From contig NZ_CABVIY010000006.1 of assembly GCF_902498195.1 (NCBI RefSeq), positions 248,001 through 312,000 on the forward strand: a stretch of DNA of 64,000 nucleotides, read 5' to 3'. Positions within the stretch are counted from its first letter, which is position 1. Every line of letters begins with the position of its first letter. The notes under the pieces were generated by a model, which saw only the letters and a program-made list of their open reading frames with translations, was not told where the DNA came from and searched no databases. Shown here one piece after another: positions 9,209 through 18,246 of the stretch. This DNA comes from Pseudomonas fluorescens (lineage in GTDB: Bacteria > Pseudomonadota > Gammaproteobacteria > Pseudomonadales > Pseudomonadaceae). The translations under genes and the position numbers were made by a program.

Positions 9209-10564
9209 TCAGAACTCGTGATCAGCGTTGTCCGGGTTCAGGTCGGCGATGCCCAGCTTGCCTGCGGCGGCTTCGATCGAACCGGTCTGCTTGACCAGGG
9301 AGGCGATGGCGTCACGGACGATCTGGTTGCCTGCGGTGTTGCCGGCAGCGATCAGCTGGTCGTAGTGCTCACCCTTGTTGGCGTGATCGACGATGACCTG
9401 CATCTTCGCTTCGGTCGCGGCCAGGTCGGCCTTCAGCGCGGTGTCGGTGGCCGGGTCGATTTTGGCCACCAGGGACGACAGGCTGGCGCCGGTCATTTTG
9501 GTGCCGTCGACGCGGGTGTATTCGCCCAGGTACACGTTACGAACGCCTTTGGCATCGTAGAACTGCGAGTTGTGGGTGTTGTCGCTGAAGCAGTCGTGTT
9601 CGTCTTCCGGGGAGTTGGCTTCCAGGGAAACCTTCATGCGCTCGCCCGCCAGTTCGCCCAGGGACAGGCTGCCCATGCCGAACAGCATTTTGCGCAGGCC
9701 GCTTTCAGCCGGTTCCGCTTCCAGGGTGGCGCGGTAGTTGTCAGCCACGTTCGGCTTCCAGTTGCCGACCATTTCTTCCAGGTCGCTGACCAGCAGTTGG
9801 GTCACGGACTTCAAGTAAGCGCGGCGACGATCATTGTGGCCGCCGGTTGCGCCTTTGCCTTCCAGGTAGTCAGAGGCAGGACGGTTGCCGGCGCCAGGGC
9901 CGGTGCCGTTGAGGTCCTGGCCCCAGAGCAGGAATTCGATGGCGTGGTAGCCCGTGGCGACGTTGGCCTCGGAACCGCCCAGCTCGTTGAGGCTGGCGAG
10001 TTTTTCCGGGGTGATGTCTTTCACATCAACCTTGTCTTCGCCGACCTGGATTTCTGTGTTGGCGATGATGTTGGCGGTCGCGCCCGGGTTACCCAGCGCG
10101 TGCTCGTAGGATTTGTCGACGTAGTCGATCAGGCCTTCGTCCAGCGGCCAGGCGTTCACCTGACCTTCCCAGTCGTCGATGATGGTGTTGCCAAAGCGGA
10201 ACACTTCGCTCTGCAAGTAAGGCACGCGGGCCGCGATCCAGGCAGCCTTGGCGGCTTTCAGGGTGTCGGCGTTCGGCTTGGCGAGGAAAGCGTCCACGGC
10301 GGTTTGCAGGGTCTTCGCGGTGGATTCGGCGTCGCTGTAGACAGCGAAAACGATGTCGGCGTAATGAGCGACAACGGCTTTGGCCGCGGCTTCATCGACT
10401 TTACCGGCAGCGGCAGGTGCGGCGGCTGGGGCAGCCGGGGCAGCAGCGGTGCTGGCAGCCGGCGCAGGTGCGGCAGCTTTTTCCTTGTCTTTGCCTTCAC
10501 CGCAACCGGCGAGGGAAATTGCGATGGCCAACAGACTGGCGGTAGCCAGAGGCATACGAATCAT
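9209..10564 (-). CDS. icmP: IcmP-like imelysin, periplasmic lipoprotein
   Basis: About 451 residues; peptidase M75/imelysin family, related to P. aeruginosa IcmP (PA4370), described as an insulin-cleaving metalloprotease, and to bacterial iron-uptake imelysins. A lipoprotein signal ends SLAGCG, followed by an Ala/Pro-rich linker (residues about 27-53), then the helical domain. The metal-site motif is intact as GYHAIE within TGYHAIEFLLWGQD. I choose ATG 10564 (MIRMPLATAS), with AGGA eight bases upstream, over ATG 10573. A Fur box lies about 60 bases upstream and a terminator follows the gene, so iron repression of a monocistronic transcript is likely. Confidence 0.9.
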   Translation of the reverse strand: MIRMPLATASLLAIAISLAGCGEGKDKEKAAAPAPAASTAAAPAAPAAAPAAAGKVDEAAAKAVVAHYADIVFAVYSDAESTAKTLQTAVDAFLAKPNADTLKAAKAAWIAARVPYLQSEVFRFGNTIIDDWEGQVNAWPLDEGLIDYVDKSYEHALGNPGATANIIANTEIQVGEDKVDVKDITPEKLASLNELGGSEANVATGYHAIEFLLWGQDLNGTGPGAGNRPASDYLEGKGATGGHNDRRRAYLKSVTQLLVSDLEEMVGNWKPNVADNYRATLEAEPAESGLRKMLFGMGSLSLGELAGERMKVSLEANSPEDEHDCFSDNTHNSQFYDAKGVRNVYLGEYTRVDGTKMTGASLSSLVAKIDPATDTALKADLAATEAKMQVIVDHANKGEHYDQLIAAGNTAGNQIVRDAIASLVKQTGSIEAAAGKLGIADLNPDNADHEF

Positions 10565-10620
10565 GGCGAACATCCTGCTTCGAGAGGGGGTGGTATGGCG
10601 CGCACGGCGCGCAAAACTGC

Positions 10621-10649
10621 CACATAATGCAAATCTTTCGCATTATGTG
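10621..10649 (-). promoter_or_regulatory. Fur box upstream of icmP
   Basis: A perfect inverted repeat with 10-bp arms CACATAATGC/GCATTATGTG and a 9-base centre. The inner 19-mer at 10626-10644 matches 14 of 19 positions of the Fur consensus. It lies 57-85 bases before the icmP start, in promoter position. Confidence 0.75.
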
Positions 10650-10701
10650 TAAAGGGTTGTGCTTGGAAATATTTCTTATTAACAGGGCCGCCGCGTTGGC
10701 C

Positions 10702-10808
10702 CCCTGTAGGAGCGAGCATGCTCGCGATGGTCTCAATGACACCGCGTACCTTCAGACAGCACGCGTAATCGTTGACGACCATCGCGAGCAGGGCTCGCTC
10801 CTACAGGG
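10702..10808. repeat. REP pair (inverted), TAGGAGCGAGC family
   Basis: Arms CTGTAGGAGCGAGCATGCTC... and the imperfect complement ending GGGCTCGCTCCTACAG, about 45 bases apart, between icmP upstream DNA and the bifA stop. Confidence 0.85.
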
Positions 10809-10818
10809 GTAACGGCAT

Positions 10819-12870
10819 TTACAGAATCGCGGCGTTACTGCGCTGGGCTTGCTTGAGGTAGGCGCCCAATTCCCGCGCCGGCAGGGGTTTGCTGTAGAAG
10901 TAACCCTGACCTTCATGGCAGCCTTCGGAGATGATGTAGGCCTCCTGTTCGGCGGTCTCCACGCCCTCGGCAATCACCTGCATGCCCAGGCTCTTGCCCA
11001 GCTGGATGATGGCGCGAACGATGGTCGCGTCGTCGTCGTCATCGAGCAGGTCCTGCACAAAGCTCTTGTCGATCTTGATCTTGTCCAGCGGCAGGCTTTT
11101 CAGATAACTCAGCGATGAATAACCCGTACCGAAGTCGTCGATCGCAATCAGTGCACCGGAGCGGCGCAGGCTGAGCAAGTGCTGGGCGGCGGTGCTGATG
11201 TCTTCCATCAGGCCGGTCTCGGTGACCTCCAGCTCCAGGCTGCGCGGTGGCAGGCGATACATCTGCAGCAGGTTGTTCACCACCCTCGGCAACTCGGCGT
11301 GGTGCAGCTGCACGGTGGACAGGTTCACCGCCATGCGCAGGTCGCTGAAGCCCTGGTCATGCCAGTCGCGCAACTGTTTGCAGGCTTGATCCAGCACCCA
11401 TTCGCCAATGGCAATGATGGTGCCGTTCTGCTCGGCCAGCGGGATGAACAGGTCCGGTGGCACCAGACCGTGTTCCGGGTGTTGCCAGCGAATCAGCGCC
11501 TCGACGCCGACCACCCGCTGATCGCGGTAGCTGATCTGCGGCTGGTAGACGAGGTAGAACTGCTCGCGGACCAACGCATCGCGCAGGTCTTTTTCCAGTT
11601 CGCGACGGCGGCGCATCTCGGTGTCGACGCTGGCGATATAGAACTGATAGCGATTGCGCGAGCGTGTCTTGGCCAGGGTCATGGTCTGCTCGGCTTTTTG
11701 CAGCAGTTTCTCGGTGCTGTCGCCATCCTCGGGGAACAGGGTGATGCCGATGGTGGCGCGCAGGCGGATTTCCTGATGATCGAGGGCGAACGCCGCTTCC
11801 AGGTCATCGAGAATGCTTTGCGCCAGTTCGGCGGCTTCGTAGGGTTGTTCGATATCGGCTTGTACCAGGGCGAACTGGTCACCGCCGAGGCGGGCGAGGG
11901 CGCCCAGGCGTCCGCTGTGCGCCCGCAAGCGATCGGCCAGGGCCAGCAGCAGCTGGTCGCCGGTCTGGTAGCTGAATTGTTCGTTGATGCCCTTGAAGTC
12001 ATCGAGGCCGACGCACAGCACGGCGACCCGCCGTTGCAGCTTGCCGGCGTCGACCAGGATCTTGTCGAGCTGGGTTTGCAGCTGCTGGCGGTTTGGCAGA
12101 CCCGTGAGGAAATCGTACTGGGCCATGCGCAACAGGCTGTTTTCCGCTTCGTGGCGCAGATGGGTGTTGCGTTCGATCGATTCCAGCAACTGGTTGGCGG
12201 TATTGATCCAGATGCCCAGTTCGTTCTTTTCGTGCCCCTTGAGCTGCGGAATCTTGTGCTCGCTGGGGCGATCCGGGTTGATTTCGGTCAGGTGCTGGAT
12301 GATTCGCGACAGGGGCTTGGTCAACAGCCAGTGATAGACCAGATACAGCACCAGCCCCATCGCCAGGGCGCGCAATACGCCGGAAATGAAGATGATCACC
12401 GAGCTGACGATAAAACCCTGGCCGTAGGTGGCGGTGTCGAGGGTGATGCTCAAGTCACCGTAATACTCGCTGTAAGGGCCTCGCCCCACCAATTGAGTGG
12501 TGAAGGTGCGTTCCTTGCCCAGGATCAGGTCGGTCAGCCAGCGACTGTTGGACTGCTGCAACTCGCGGGATTTTTGCGCAAGCATGGCTTCATTGGGGTG
12601 ACCGATGGAGGCCTGACGCACGGCGTCGTCCTGAAACAGGCCTTCGATCACCTGCATGCCCATTTCCCGGTCCAGGCTGTAGACGGCCTGGGTCGAAGGG
12701 TCGCGAAACATGTCGAGGATGCGCTCGGCATCGCCGGCGACGGCCTGGCGTGTTTTATAGGCATCGAAAACGATCTGCGCGCAGCTCAAGACCACGCCGA
12801 CGATCAATGCCGACAGGAGCACGACCCGGAGCAACTTCACCGACAAGCTGTTCTTGAGTTCCAGCTTCAA
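10819..12870 (-). CDS. bifA: BifA: GGDEF-EAL c-di-GMP phosphodiesterase
   Basis: 683 residues, matching the length of P. aeruginosa BifA (PA4367). Two membrane helices (about 12-32 and 150-175) flank a periplasmic sensor region, followed by a HAMP-like linker, GGDEF domain (about 245-405) and EAL domain (about 425-670). The GGDEF site reads GGDQF, so cyclase activity should be lost. The EAL site keeps VEALIRW, ELEVTE and DDFGTGYSSL, so it should hydrolyse c-di-GMP, affecting the biofilm/swarming switch. Single gene between a REP pair and a long intergenic region; sodB lies upstream in the same direction with its own terminator. Confidence 0.93.
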   Translation of the reverse strand: MKLELKNSLSVKLLRVVLLSALIVGVVLSCAQIVFDAYKTRQAVAGDAERILDMFRDPSTQAVYSLDREMGMQVIEGLFQDDAVRQASIGHPNEAMLAQKSRELQQSNSRWLTDLILGKERTFTTQLVGRGPYSEYYGDLSITLDTATYGQGFIVSSVIIFISGVLRALAMGLVLYLVYHWLLTKPLSRIIQHLTEINPDRPSEHKIPQLKGHEKNELGIWINTANQLLESIERNTHLRHEAENSLLRMAQYDFLTGLPNRQQLQTQLDKILVDAGKLQRRVAVLCVGLDDFKGINEQFSYQTGDQLLLALADRLRAHSGRLGALARLGGDQFALVQADIEQPYEAAELAQSILDDLEAAFALDHQEIRLRATIGITLFPEDGDSTEKLLQKAEQTMTLAKTRSRNRYQFYIASVDTEMRRRRELEKDLRDALVREQFYLVYQPQISYRDQRVVGVEALIRWQHPEHGLVPPDLFIPLAEQNGTIIAIGEWVLDQACKQLRDWHDQGFSDLRMAVNLSTVQLHHAELPRVVNNLLQMYRLPPRSLELEVTETGLMEDISTAAQHLLSLRRSGALIAIDDFGTGYSSLSYLKSLPLDKIKIDKSFVQDLLDDDDDATIVRAIIQLGKSLGMQVIAEGVETAEQEAYIISEGCHEGQGYFYSKPLPARELGAYLKQAQRSNAAIL

Positions 12871-13144
12871 AGGGCTATTCCTTGTTCCGTGCGGGTAGCA
12901 TCAAGTTGCCATGAGTATTGGCAATCCCGTGATGGCAGTCAAAGGGACAATCATCCGTGAGGGATTTTGCCTGCAGCTTGGCCGATTTGCTGTGGTCCGG
13001 GGTAATTGTCCGATTAGTACTGTGTCGGTTGTCGAGTCCTTCAACTTGAGGGGAGGGGTGCAGATTTTTTCCTTTTATTGATGGTAGACGGCTGTGGCGA
13101 CGGGGCAAGGGATCGGAAGAGGGTTTCATCAGCGCAAAATAACC
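12871..13144. other. Intergenic region upstream of bifA
   Basis: With the adjoining REP pair and sodB terminator this gap spans 12871-13314. This part must carry the bifA promoter; I see no convincing -35/-10 pair, no open reading frame with a good ribosome site, and no RNA gene. Confidence 0.4.
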
Positions 13145-13247
13145 CTGTAGGCGCGAGCAGGCTCGCGACAGTCGTGAACGATGACGCGTTGAATCAGGCA
13201 CCCCTCGGCGCCCTCGGGTTTTTCGCGAGCATGCTCGCTCCTACAGG
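13145..13247. repeat. REP pair (inverted), TAGGAGCGAGC family
   Basis: Arms CTGTAGGCGCGAGCAGGCTC... and ...CGAGCATGCTCGCTCCTACAG with about 55 bases between them. Three positions of the left arm have drifted from the family core. Confidence 0.82.
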
Positions 13248-13272
13248 TGAACCGGGGATTTATTGCGCCCAT

Positions 13273-13300
13273 AAAAAAACCCGGCCAAAGCCGGGTTTTT
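13273..13300 (-). terminator. Rho-independent terminator of sodB
   Basis: Stem AACCCGGC/GCCGGGTT with loop CAAA, flanked by A and T runs, 15 bases past the sodB stop. Confidence 0.9.
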
Positions 13301-13314
13301 GTCTGGCGTCGAGC

Positions 13315-13911
13315 TTAAGCGGTGAAGGTTTTGCCTTCGAACTGCTCAGCCACGAATTTCCAGTTGACCAGGTTCCAGAACGCTTCGACGTATTTCGGAC
13401 GAACGTTGCGGTAGTCGATGTAGTAGGCGTGTTCCCAGACGTCGCAGGTCAGCAGCGGGGTGTCGCCGTTGGTCAGCGGGTTGCCGGCGCCGATGGTGCT
13501 GGCCAGGCCCAGGGAACCGTCAGCCTTCTTCACCAGCCAGCCCCAGCCGGAGCCGAAGGTGCCGATGGAAGTCTTGCTGAACTCTTCCTTGAACTTGTCG
13601 AACGAACCGAACGCCGCGTTGATGGCTTCAGCCAGTGCGCCGGTAGGTTGACCGCCAGCGTTTGGCGCCAGGCAGTTCCAGTAGAACGTGTGGTTCCAGA
13701 CCTGAGCGGCGTTGTTGAAGATGCCGCCCGAGGAAGTCTTGACGATTTCTTCCAGGGTCTTGCCTTCGAACTCGGTGCCTGGCACCAGGTTGTTCAGGTT
13801 CACGACGTAGGTGTTGTGGTGCTTGTCGTGGTGATACTCCAAGGTTTCCTTGGAAATGTGCGGCTGCAGGGCATCGTGTGCGTAAGGCAGCGGCGGCAAT
13901 TCGAAAGCCAT
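13315..13911 (-). CDS. sodB: Superoxide dismutase [Fe], SodB
   Basis: 198 residues, typical of cytoplasmic Fe-SOD. The ligand regions are visible: first His in EYHHDKHHNTYV, second in QVWNHTFYWNC, and Asp/His in DVWEHAYYIDY. The FYWNCL and GSGWGWL segments fit the iron rather than manganese type. The start MAFELPPLPY at 13911 is preceded by AGGAGAATCATC; longer in-frame starts upstream add a non-conserved tail. Monocistronic, with a strong terminator. In Pseudomonas sodB is usually expressed when iron is sufficient; no Fur site is evident in the 177 bases upstream. Confidence 0.96.
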   Translation of the reverse strand: MAFELPPLPYAHDALQPHISKETLEYHHDKHHNTYVVNLNNLVPGTEFEGKTLEEIVKTSSGGIFNNAAQVWNHTFYWNCLAPNAGGQPTGALAEAINAAFGSFDKFKEEFSKTSIGTFGSGWGWLVKKADGSLGLASTIGAGNPLTNGDTPLLTCDVWEHAYYIDYRNVRPKYVEAFWNLVNWKFVAEQFEGKTFTA

Positions 13912-14088
13912 GATGATTCTCCTAATCAGGTCAGTTGCGGTGGGCGCAAGGCCGATCACGGGCGGCCAGACAAGCGCCGGGGAGTTTGTACTCTTTGCGG
14001 CGCACCGGATCGGATCATAGCACCGGGGTTGCGGCATAACCACGCAACAACTGTGTGGAATAGAGGTTCCAGAGCCGTTTGGAATAAA

Positions 14089-14691
14089 TCAGCCGGCCGT
14101 GATCAACTGGATCGCTACAGCAAACATCATGACGGCCACCAACAGGTCGAGGATTCGCCAGGTGCTGGGCCTTGCCAGCCACGGGGCGAGCCACGCGGCA
14201 CCGAGGGCCAGGGTGAAAAACCACAATAGGGAGGCACTGGCCGCGCCGACGACATAGGCGCCTGGCTCGGTTTGTTGTGCGCCTAAGGATCCGATCAGCA
14301 ACACCGTGTCCAGGTACACGTGCGGGTTGAGCAGGGTCACGGCCAAGGCACTGAGCATGACAGCCCGCAGCGAACGCACGGTCTGGTTTTCTCCCTGTTG
14401 CAGGCTCTGTTTCGAACAGGCCCGGCGCAACGCCTGGCTGCCATACCAGATCAGAAAGACGGCACCGCCCCAACGAGCAACCGCCAGCAAGGTCGGGTTC
14501 TGCGCCAGCACCGTCGCCAACCCGAACACGCCGGCGGCGACCAGCAGTGCATCGCAGGCCACGCACAGCGCCGCCACCGGCAAATGATGTTCACGTCGCA
14601 GGCTCTGGGCCAGCACGAAGGCATTCTGGGTGCCGATCGCCATGATCAGGCCGAAGGCCACCAGCAGGCCGTTCACATAACTTTGCCACAT
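14089..14691 (-). CDS. argO: LysE/ArgO-family amino acid exporter
   Basis: 200 residues with about six membrane helices. The N-terminus (MWQSYVNGLLVAFGLIMAIGTQNAFVLAQSL) carries the G-x-Q-N-A-x-V signature of LysE/ArgO exporters of arginine or lysine. It lies 5 bases after the ACT-domain gene stop in the same direction, and the ArgP-type regulator is divergent just beyond. In E. coli ArgP activates argO, so the same pairing is likely. Substrate is inferred from family and context. Position matches PA4365. Confidence 0.85.
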   Translation of the reverse strand: MWQSYVNGLLVAFGLIMAIGTQNAFVLAQSLRREHHLPVAALCVACDALLVAAGVFGLATVLAQNPTLLAVARWGGAVFLIWYGSQALRRACSKQSLQQGENQTVRSLRAVMLSALAVTLLNPHVYLDTVLLIGSLGAQQTEPGAYVVGAASASLLWFFTLALGAAWLAPWLARPSTWRILDLLVAVMMFAVAIQLITAG

Positions 14692-14696
14692 AGTGT

Positions 14697-15098
14697 CTAC
14701 TCCGCCTTCGCCGCCAGGTCGCGCAATACGTGCAGGGCGCGTTCGGCATCGGCCTGGCCGACGAACAAATGATCGTGGTAGTAGCCGGCGATCACGTTGC
14801 AGCTGATCCCGGCCTTGCCCAGGGCACTGGCGAACGCGGCCGTCAGGCCGACCGCTTCCAGGGCCGAGTGGACGTTCAAGGTGATCCAGGCCGCGACGTA
14901 GTCGAAGCTGAGACCGGCGCGTTCGGCCTGGGCACGCTCGAGAATCAGCGTCAGGCCTTCCTGCTCGCGAAAGCTGCCGATGATCTCCAGGCCGGCAGGC
15001 AACTGTCCGTCCGGCAGGGTGCAGAACACATATTCGCCGGCGTTGAGTTGTGGGCTCATGCTGCGCAGCAGCGTTGCCAAAGAAGTTTCGCCAGCCAT
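14697..15098 (-). CDS. ACT-domain protein
   Basis: 133 residues with two ACT-like halves (LTLILERAQAERAGL and ISCNVIAGYYHDHLFV regions), typical of small amino-acid-binding regulatory proteins. The start MAGETSLATL at 15098 has AGGA nine bases upstream; a start at 15182 would overlap the divergent argP start region. Followed closely by the argO-like exporter, so it may sense or modulate arginine/lysine export; this is inference. Position matches PA4364. Confidence 0.8.
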   Translation of the reverse strand: MAGETSLATLLRSMSPQLNAGEYVFCTLPDGQLPAGLEIIGSFREQEGLTLILERAQAERAGLSFDYVAAWITLNVHSALEAVGLTAAFASALGKAGISCNVIAGYYHDHLFVGQADAERALHVLRDLAAKAE

Positions 15099-15193
15099 GG
15101 GGGTGATCCTGTTCAAGAGTTCTTGCTGGCCATTCTCCCGTGCCAGGCTGTATAAGAAAAACAAATAGTGCTGATCGCTCATTAGGAAAACTG

Positions 15194-16087
15194 ATGTTCG
15201 ACTATAAATTGCTTTCTGCCCTCGCCGCAGTGGTCGAGCAGGCGGGTTTCGAACGGGCCGCGCAGGTGTTGGGATTGTCGCAATCGGCGATTTCCCAGCG
15301 CATCAAGTTGCTCGAAGCGCGGGTCGGCCAGCCGGTGCTGGTGCGCGGCACGCCGCCGTCCCCGACCGAGATTGGCCGACGCCTGCTCAACCATGTGCAG
15401 CAGGTGCGTTTGCTTGAACGCGATTTGCAGACGCTGGTACCCGCGCTGGATGAAGAGGGGCTGCCCGAACGCCTGCGCATCGCGCTGAACGCCGATAGCC
15501 TGGCCACGTGGTGGGCGCAGGCCGTGGGGGATTTTTGCGCGCAGCAGCATTTGCTGATGGACCTGATTGTGGAAGACCAGACGGTCGGCCTCAAACGCAT
15601 GCGCGCCGGAGAAGTGGCGGCCTGCCTGTGTGCCAGCGAACGCCCGGTGGCCGGCGCGCGCAGCGTGTTGCTGGGGGCGATGCGCTACCGCGCGTTGGCC
15701 AGCCCGGCCTTTATCGCCCGGCATTTTCCACAGGGCGTGCGCGCCGACCAGTTGGCCCGTACCCCGGCCCTGGTGTTTGGCCCGGATGATTTCCTGCAGC
15801 ACCGCTACCTCGCGTCACTCGGGGTCGACGGCGGCTTCGAACACCATTTATGCCCATCGTCCGAAGGCTTCATCCGCCTCACGGAAGCCGGTCTTGGCTG
15901 GGGATTGGTCCCGGAACTACAGGTTCGTGAACAACTGGCGCGCGGTACGTTGCTGGAGCTTTTGCCAGATAAGCCGATCGACGTGCCGCTCTACTGGCAT
16001 CATTGGCGCAATGGCGGCCAGTTGCTGGGCTTGCTCACCGATCAATTGGTGCACGCATCCAAGCAATGGCTGGTGCCGTTGGACTGA
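15194..16087 (+). CDS. argP: LysR-family regulator ArgP/IciA
   Basis: 297 residues. The N-terminal winged helix reads FDYKLLSALAAVVEQAGFERAAQVLGLSQSAISQRIK, characteristic of ArgP (IciA), followed by an effector domain. ArgP answers to lysine/arginine levels and activates exporter genes. It is divergent from the ACT/argO pair with 95 bases between starts, so one regulatory region probably serves both. Start 15194 (MFDYKLL) is chosen because it begins the conserved helix. Matches PA4363. Confidence 0.9.
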   Translation: MFDYKLLSALAAVVEQAGFERAAQVLGLSQSAISQRIKLLEARVGQPVLVRGTPPSPTEIGRRLLNHVQQVRLLERDLQTLVPALDEEGLPERLRIALNADSLATWWAQAVGDFCAQQHLLMDLIVEDQTVGLKRMRAGEVAACLCASERPVAGARSVLLGAMRYRALASPAFIARHFPQGVRADQLARTPALVFGPDDFLQHRYLASLGVDGGFEHHLCPSSEGFIRLTEAGLGWGLVPELQVREQLARGTLLELLPDKPIDVPLYWHHWRNGGQLLGLLTDQLVHASKQWLVPLD

Positions 16088-16155
16088 CAGGCAGCGTCAA
16101 GACCTCACGCCCTACGCAATATGCAAAGCGCACATCGAAATATTCGGAGCACAAC

Positions 16156-17148
16156 ATGAAAATTCTGGTCACCGGCGCAAGCGGCTTCATCGGCGGGCGC
16201 TTTGCGCGTTTCGCCCTGGAGCAGGGCCTGGACGTGCGGGTCAACGGTCGTCGGGCCGAAGCGGTGGAACATCTGGTGCGCCGTGGCGCCGAATTCGTCC
16301 AGGGTGACCTGAGCGACCCGGAACTGGCCCGCGAGCTGTGTTCCGACGTCGAGGCCGTGGTGCATTGCGCCGGTGCCGTTGGCCTGTGGGGACGCTATCA
16401 GGACTTTCACCAGGGCAACGTCCAGGTCACTGAAAACGTGGTCGAGGCCTGCCTGAAACAGCGGGTGCGCCGGCTGGTGCATCTGTCCTCGCCATCGATC
16501 TACTTCGATGGCCGCGATCACGTGGGCCTGACGGAAGAGCAGGTGCCCAAGCGCTTCAAGCATCCCTACGCCGCGACCAAGTACCTGGCCGAGCAAAAGG
16601 TCTTTGGCGCCCAGGAATTCGGCCTCGAAACCCTGGCCCTGCGTCCGCGTTTCGTCACCGGTGCCGGTGACATGAGCATCTTCCCGCGCCTGCTCAACAT
16701 GCAACGCAAGGGGCGCCTGGCAATTATCGGCAACGGCCTGAACAAGGCTGACTTCACCAGCGTGCAAAACCTCAATGAAGCGCTGCTCAGCGGTTTGCTG
16801 GCCAGTGGCTCGGCCCTGGGCAAGGTGTACAACATCAGCAACGGAACGCCGATTCCGCTGTGGGACGTGGTCAATTACGTCATGCGAAAAATGGAAGTTC
16901 CCCAGGTGACGCGCTACCGTTCCTACGGCCTGGCTTACAGCGTCGCCGCGCTCAACGAAGGGGCGTGCAAACTGTGGCCGGGTCGCCCCGAACCGACCCT
17001 GTCGCGATTGGGCATGCAGGTCATGAACAAAAATTTCACCCTGGACATCAGCCGCGCCCGGCATTATCTCGATTACGACCCGAAGGTGAGCCTGTGGACC
17101 GCCCTCGATGAGTTCTGCGGCTGGTGGAAGGCCCAGTCGATTCGCTGA
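16156..17148 (+). CDS. NAD(P)-dependent extended SDR epimerase/dehydratase-like enzyme
   Basis: 330 residues. The Rossmann start MKILVTGASGFIGG carries the TGxxGxxG dinucleotide motif, and the catalytic pair appears as YAATK (YxxxK) near residue 142. The tail resembles the 3-beta-hydroxysteroid dehydrogenase/OleD-like branch (LRPRFVTGAGDMSIFP, KADFTSVQNLNEAL). Substrate unknown. It follows argP by 68 bases and may be read with it. Position matches PA4361, annotated there only as an oxidoreductase. Confidence 0.8.
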   Translation: MKILVTGASGFIGGRFARFALEQGLDVRVNGRRAEAVEHLVRRGAEFVQGDLSDPELARELCSDVEAVVHCAGAVGLWGRYQDFHQGNVQVTENVVEACLKQRVRRLVHLSSPSIYFDGRDHVGLTEEQVPKRFKHPYAATKYLAEQKVFGAQEFGLETLALRPRFVTGAGDMSIFPRLLNMQRKGRLAIIGNGLNKADFTSVQNLNEALLSGLLASGSALGKVYNISNGTPIPLWDVVNYVMRKMEVPQVTRYRSYGLAYSVAALNEGACKLWPGRPEPTLSRLGMQVMNKNFTLDISRARHYLDYDPKVSLWTALDEFCGWWKAQSIR

Positions 17149-17252
17149 ACGGCCCCACACTGAACCGACTCCGGGGTTGAGGGTCAATCGGTGCGGCAGT
17201 GGGGGTTATACTCGCCGCATCAAGCCATCACCGTTTCCCAAAGGTTGACTCA

Positions 17253-18122
17253 ATGTCCATGCGTAACGATGCCAACGACGACTTCGATGATGTACCAAGC
17301 CTGCGTGCCGACAGCCTCGACGACGATGACTATGTACCCACCGCGCGCACGTCAGTTCATTCGCGGACAGCGCCCGTGGTCAAGGTCAAGGGCCCGAGCA
17401 CCGGGCCGTTGTGGGCGTTGGTCGGCGCGTTGCTGTTCGCGTTCGCGGGTCTGGCCTGGTGGAGCTTCCAGCAGATTTCGCTGATGGAGCAGCAACTGGT
17501 GGCGACCCAGGAAAGTTTCGCGCGCATCAGTGAGGAAGCGGCGGGGCGCTTGCAGGACATTTCCGGCAAGGTGGTCGCCAGCCAGACCAATGTCACCAGC
17601 GACAGCGAAGCCTTGAAGCTGCAAATCAGGCAATTGGAAAGCAAACTGCAGGATCAGGGAAAACAGCAGCAAGGAGTGGTCGGTCAGACCTCGGACCTGG
17701 ACAAACGCCTGGCGCAGATGACCGCGCAAACCAGCGACCTGGACAAGCGTCTGGCGCAGGTAACGACCCAAGGCACCGAGCACCAGGCCATCAACACGCA
17801 ATTGCAGGCCCAGGTCAAAGTCTTGATCGGCGACGTGGCCGCGCTGAAAAGCGCCCCTGCGGACACCGAGAAATTCGACGCCCAGCTCAAAAGCCTGGGC
17901 GCCGACATCAGCGCATTGAAAAAACAAGGCAACCCGAACGCCGCCATCGATCGCCTGGAACAGGAGATCGTGGTGCTCAAGAGCGAACAGGATAATCGCC
18001 CGGCCCAAGGCTCGACCAATACCGCGGAATTCGACGCCTTCCGTGGCCAGGTCACCCGCAACATCAATACCCTTCAGGCGCAGATCCAGAACTTGCAGCA
18101 GCAATTGCGCGCCCGTCAGTAA
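17253..18122 (+). CDS. Membrane-anchored coiled-coil protein
   Basis: 289 residues. An acidic cytoplasmic N-terminus (DDFDDVPSLRADSLDDDD) is followed by one membrane helix (about 51-72, LWALVGALLFAFAGLAWWSF). The rest is a long Gln-rich coiled coil. Residues 146-159 and 160-173 are a tandem duplication of a 14-residue unit (TSDLDKRLAQMTAQ / TSDLDKRLAQVTTQ). AAGG sits eight bases before the start. Related Pseudomonas genes (PA4360) have no known role; such proteins may act as periplasmic tethers or scaffolds, which is speculation. Confidence 0.75.
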   Translation: MSMRNDANDDFDDVPSLRADSLDDDDYVPTARTSVHSRTAPVVKVKGPSTGPLWALVGALLFAFAGLAWWSFQQISLMEQQLVATQESFARISEEAAGRLQDISGKVVASQTNVTSDSEALKLQIRQLESKLQDQGKQQQGVVGQTSDLDKRLAQMTAQTSDLDKRLAQVTTQGTEHQAINTQLQAQVKVLIGDVAALKSAPADTEKFDAQLKSLGADISALKKQGNPNAAIDRLEQEIVVLKSEQDNRPAQGSTNTAEFDAFRGQVTRNINTLQAQIQNLQQQLRARQ

Positions 18123-18246
18123 ACCTTCATTCATTCTCGGCGGTGCCGGGAATGAATGGCTTGCGCACGGCGATCCGCTGAATATCCATACATGCCCCAT
18201 TGCCGTCTACGCTCTTGAAACACCAACAGGAACGAGGGGATGCGCA

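Noticed and set aside
11179..12960. 593-residue open frame antisense to bifA
   Set aside because: Shadow of the GGDEF-EAL gene, Gln/Gly/Leu-rich and domain-free.
13912..14043. Longer SodB with a 44-residue N-terminal extension
   Set aside because: The extension has no conserved sequence, and AGGAG stands just before the ATG at 13911.
15099..15182. Longer ACT protein starting at 15182
   Set aside because: It would occupy nearly the whole argP divergent promoter region; ATG 15098 has a good ribosome site.
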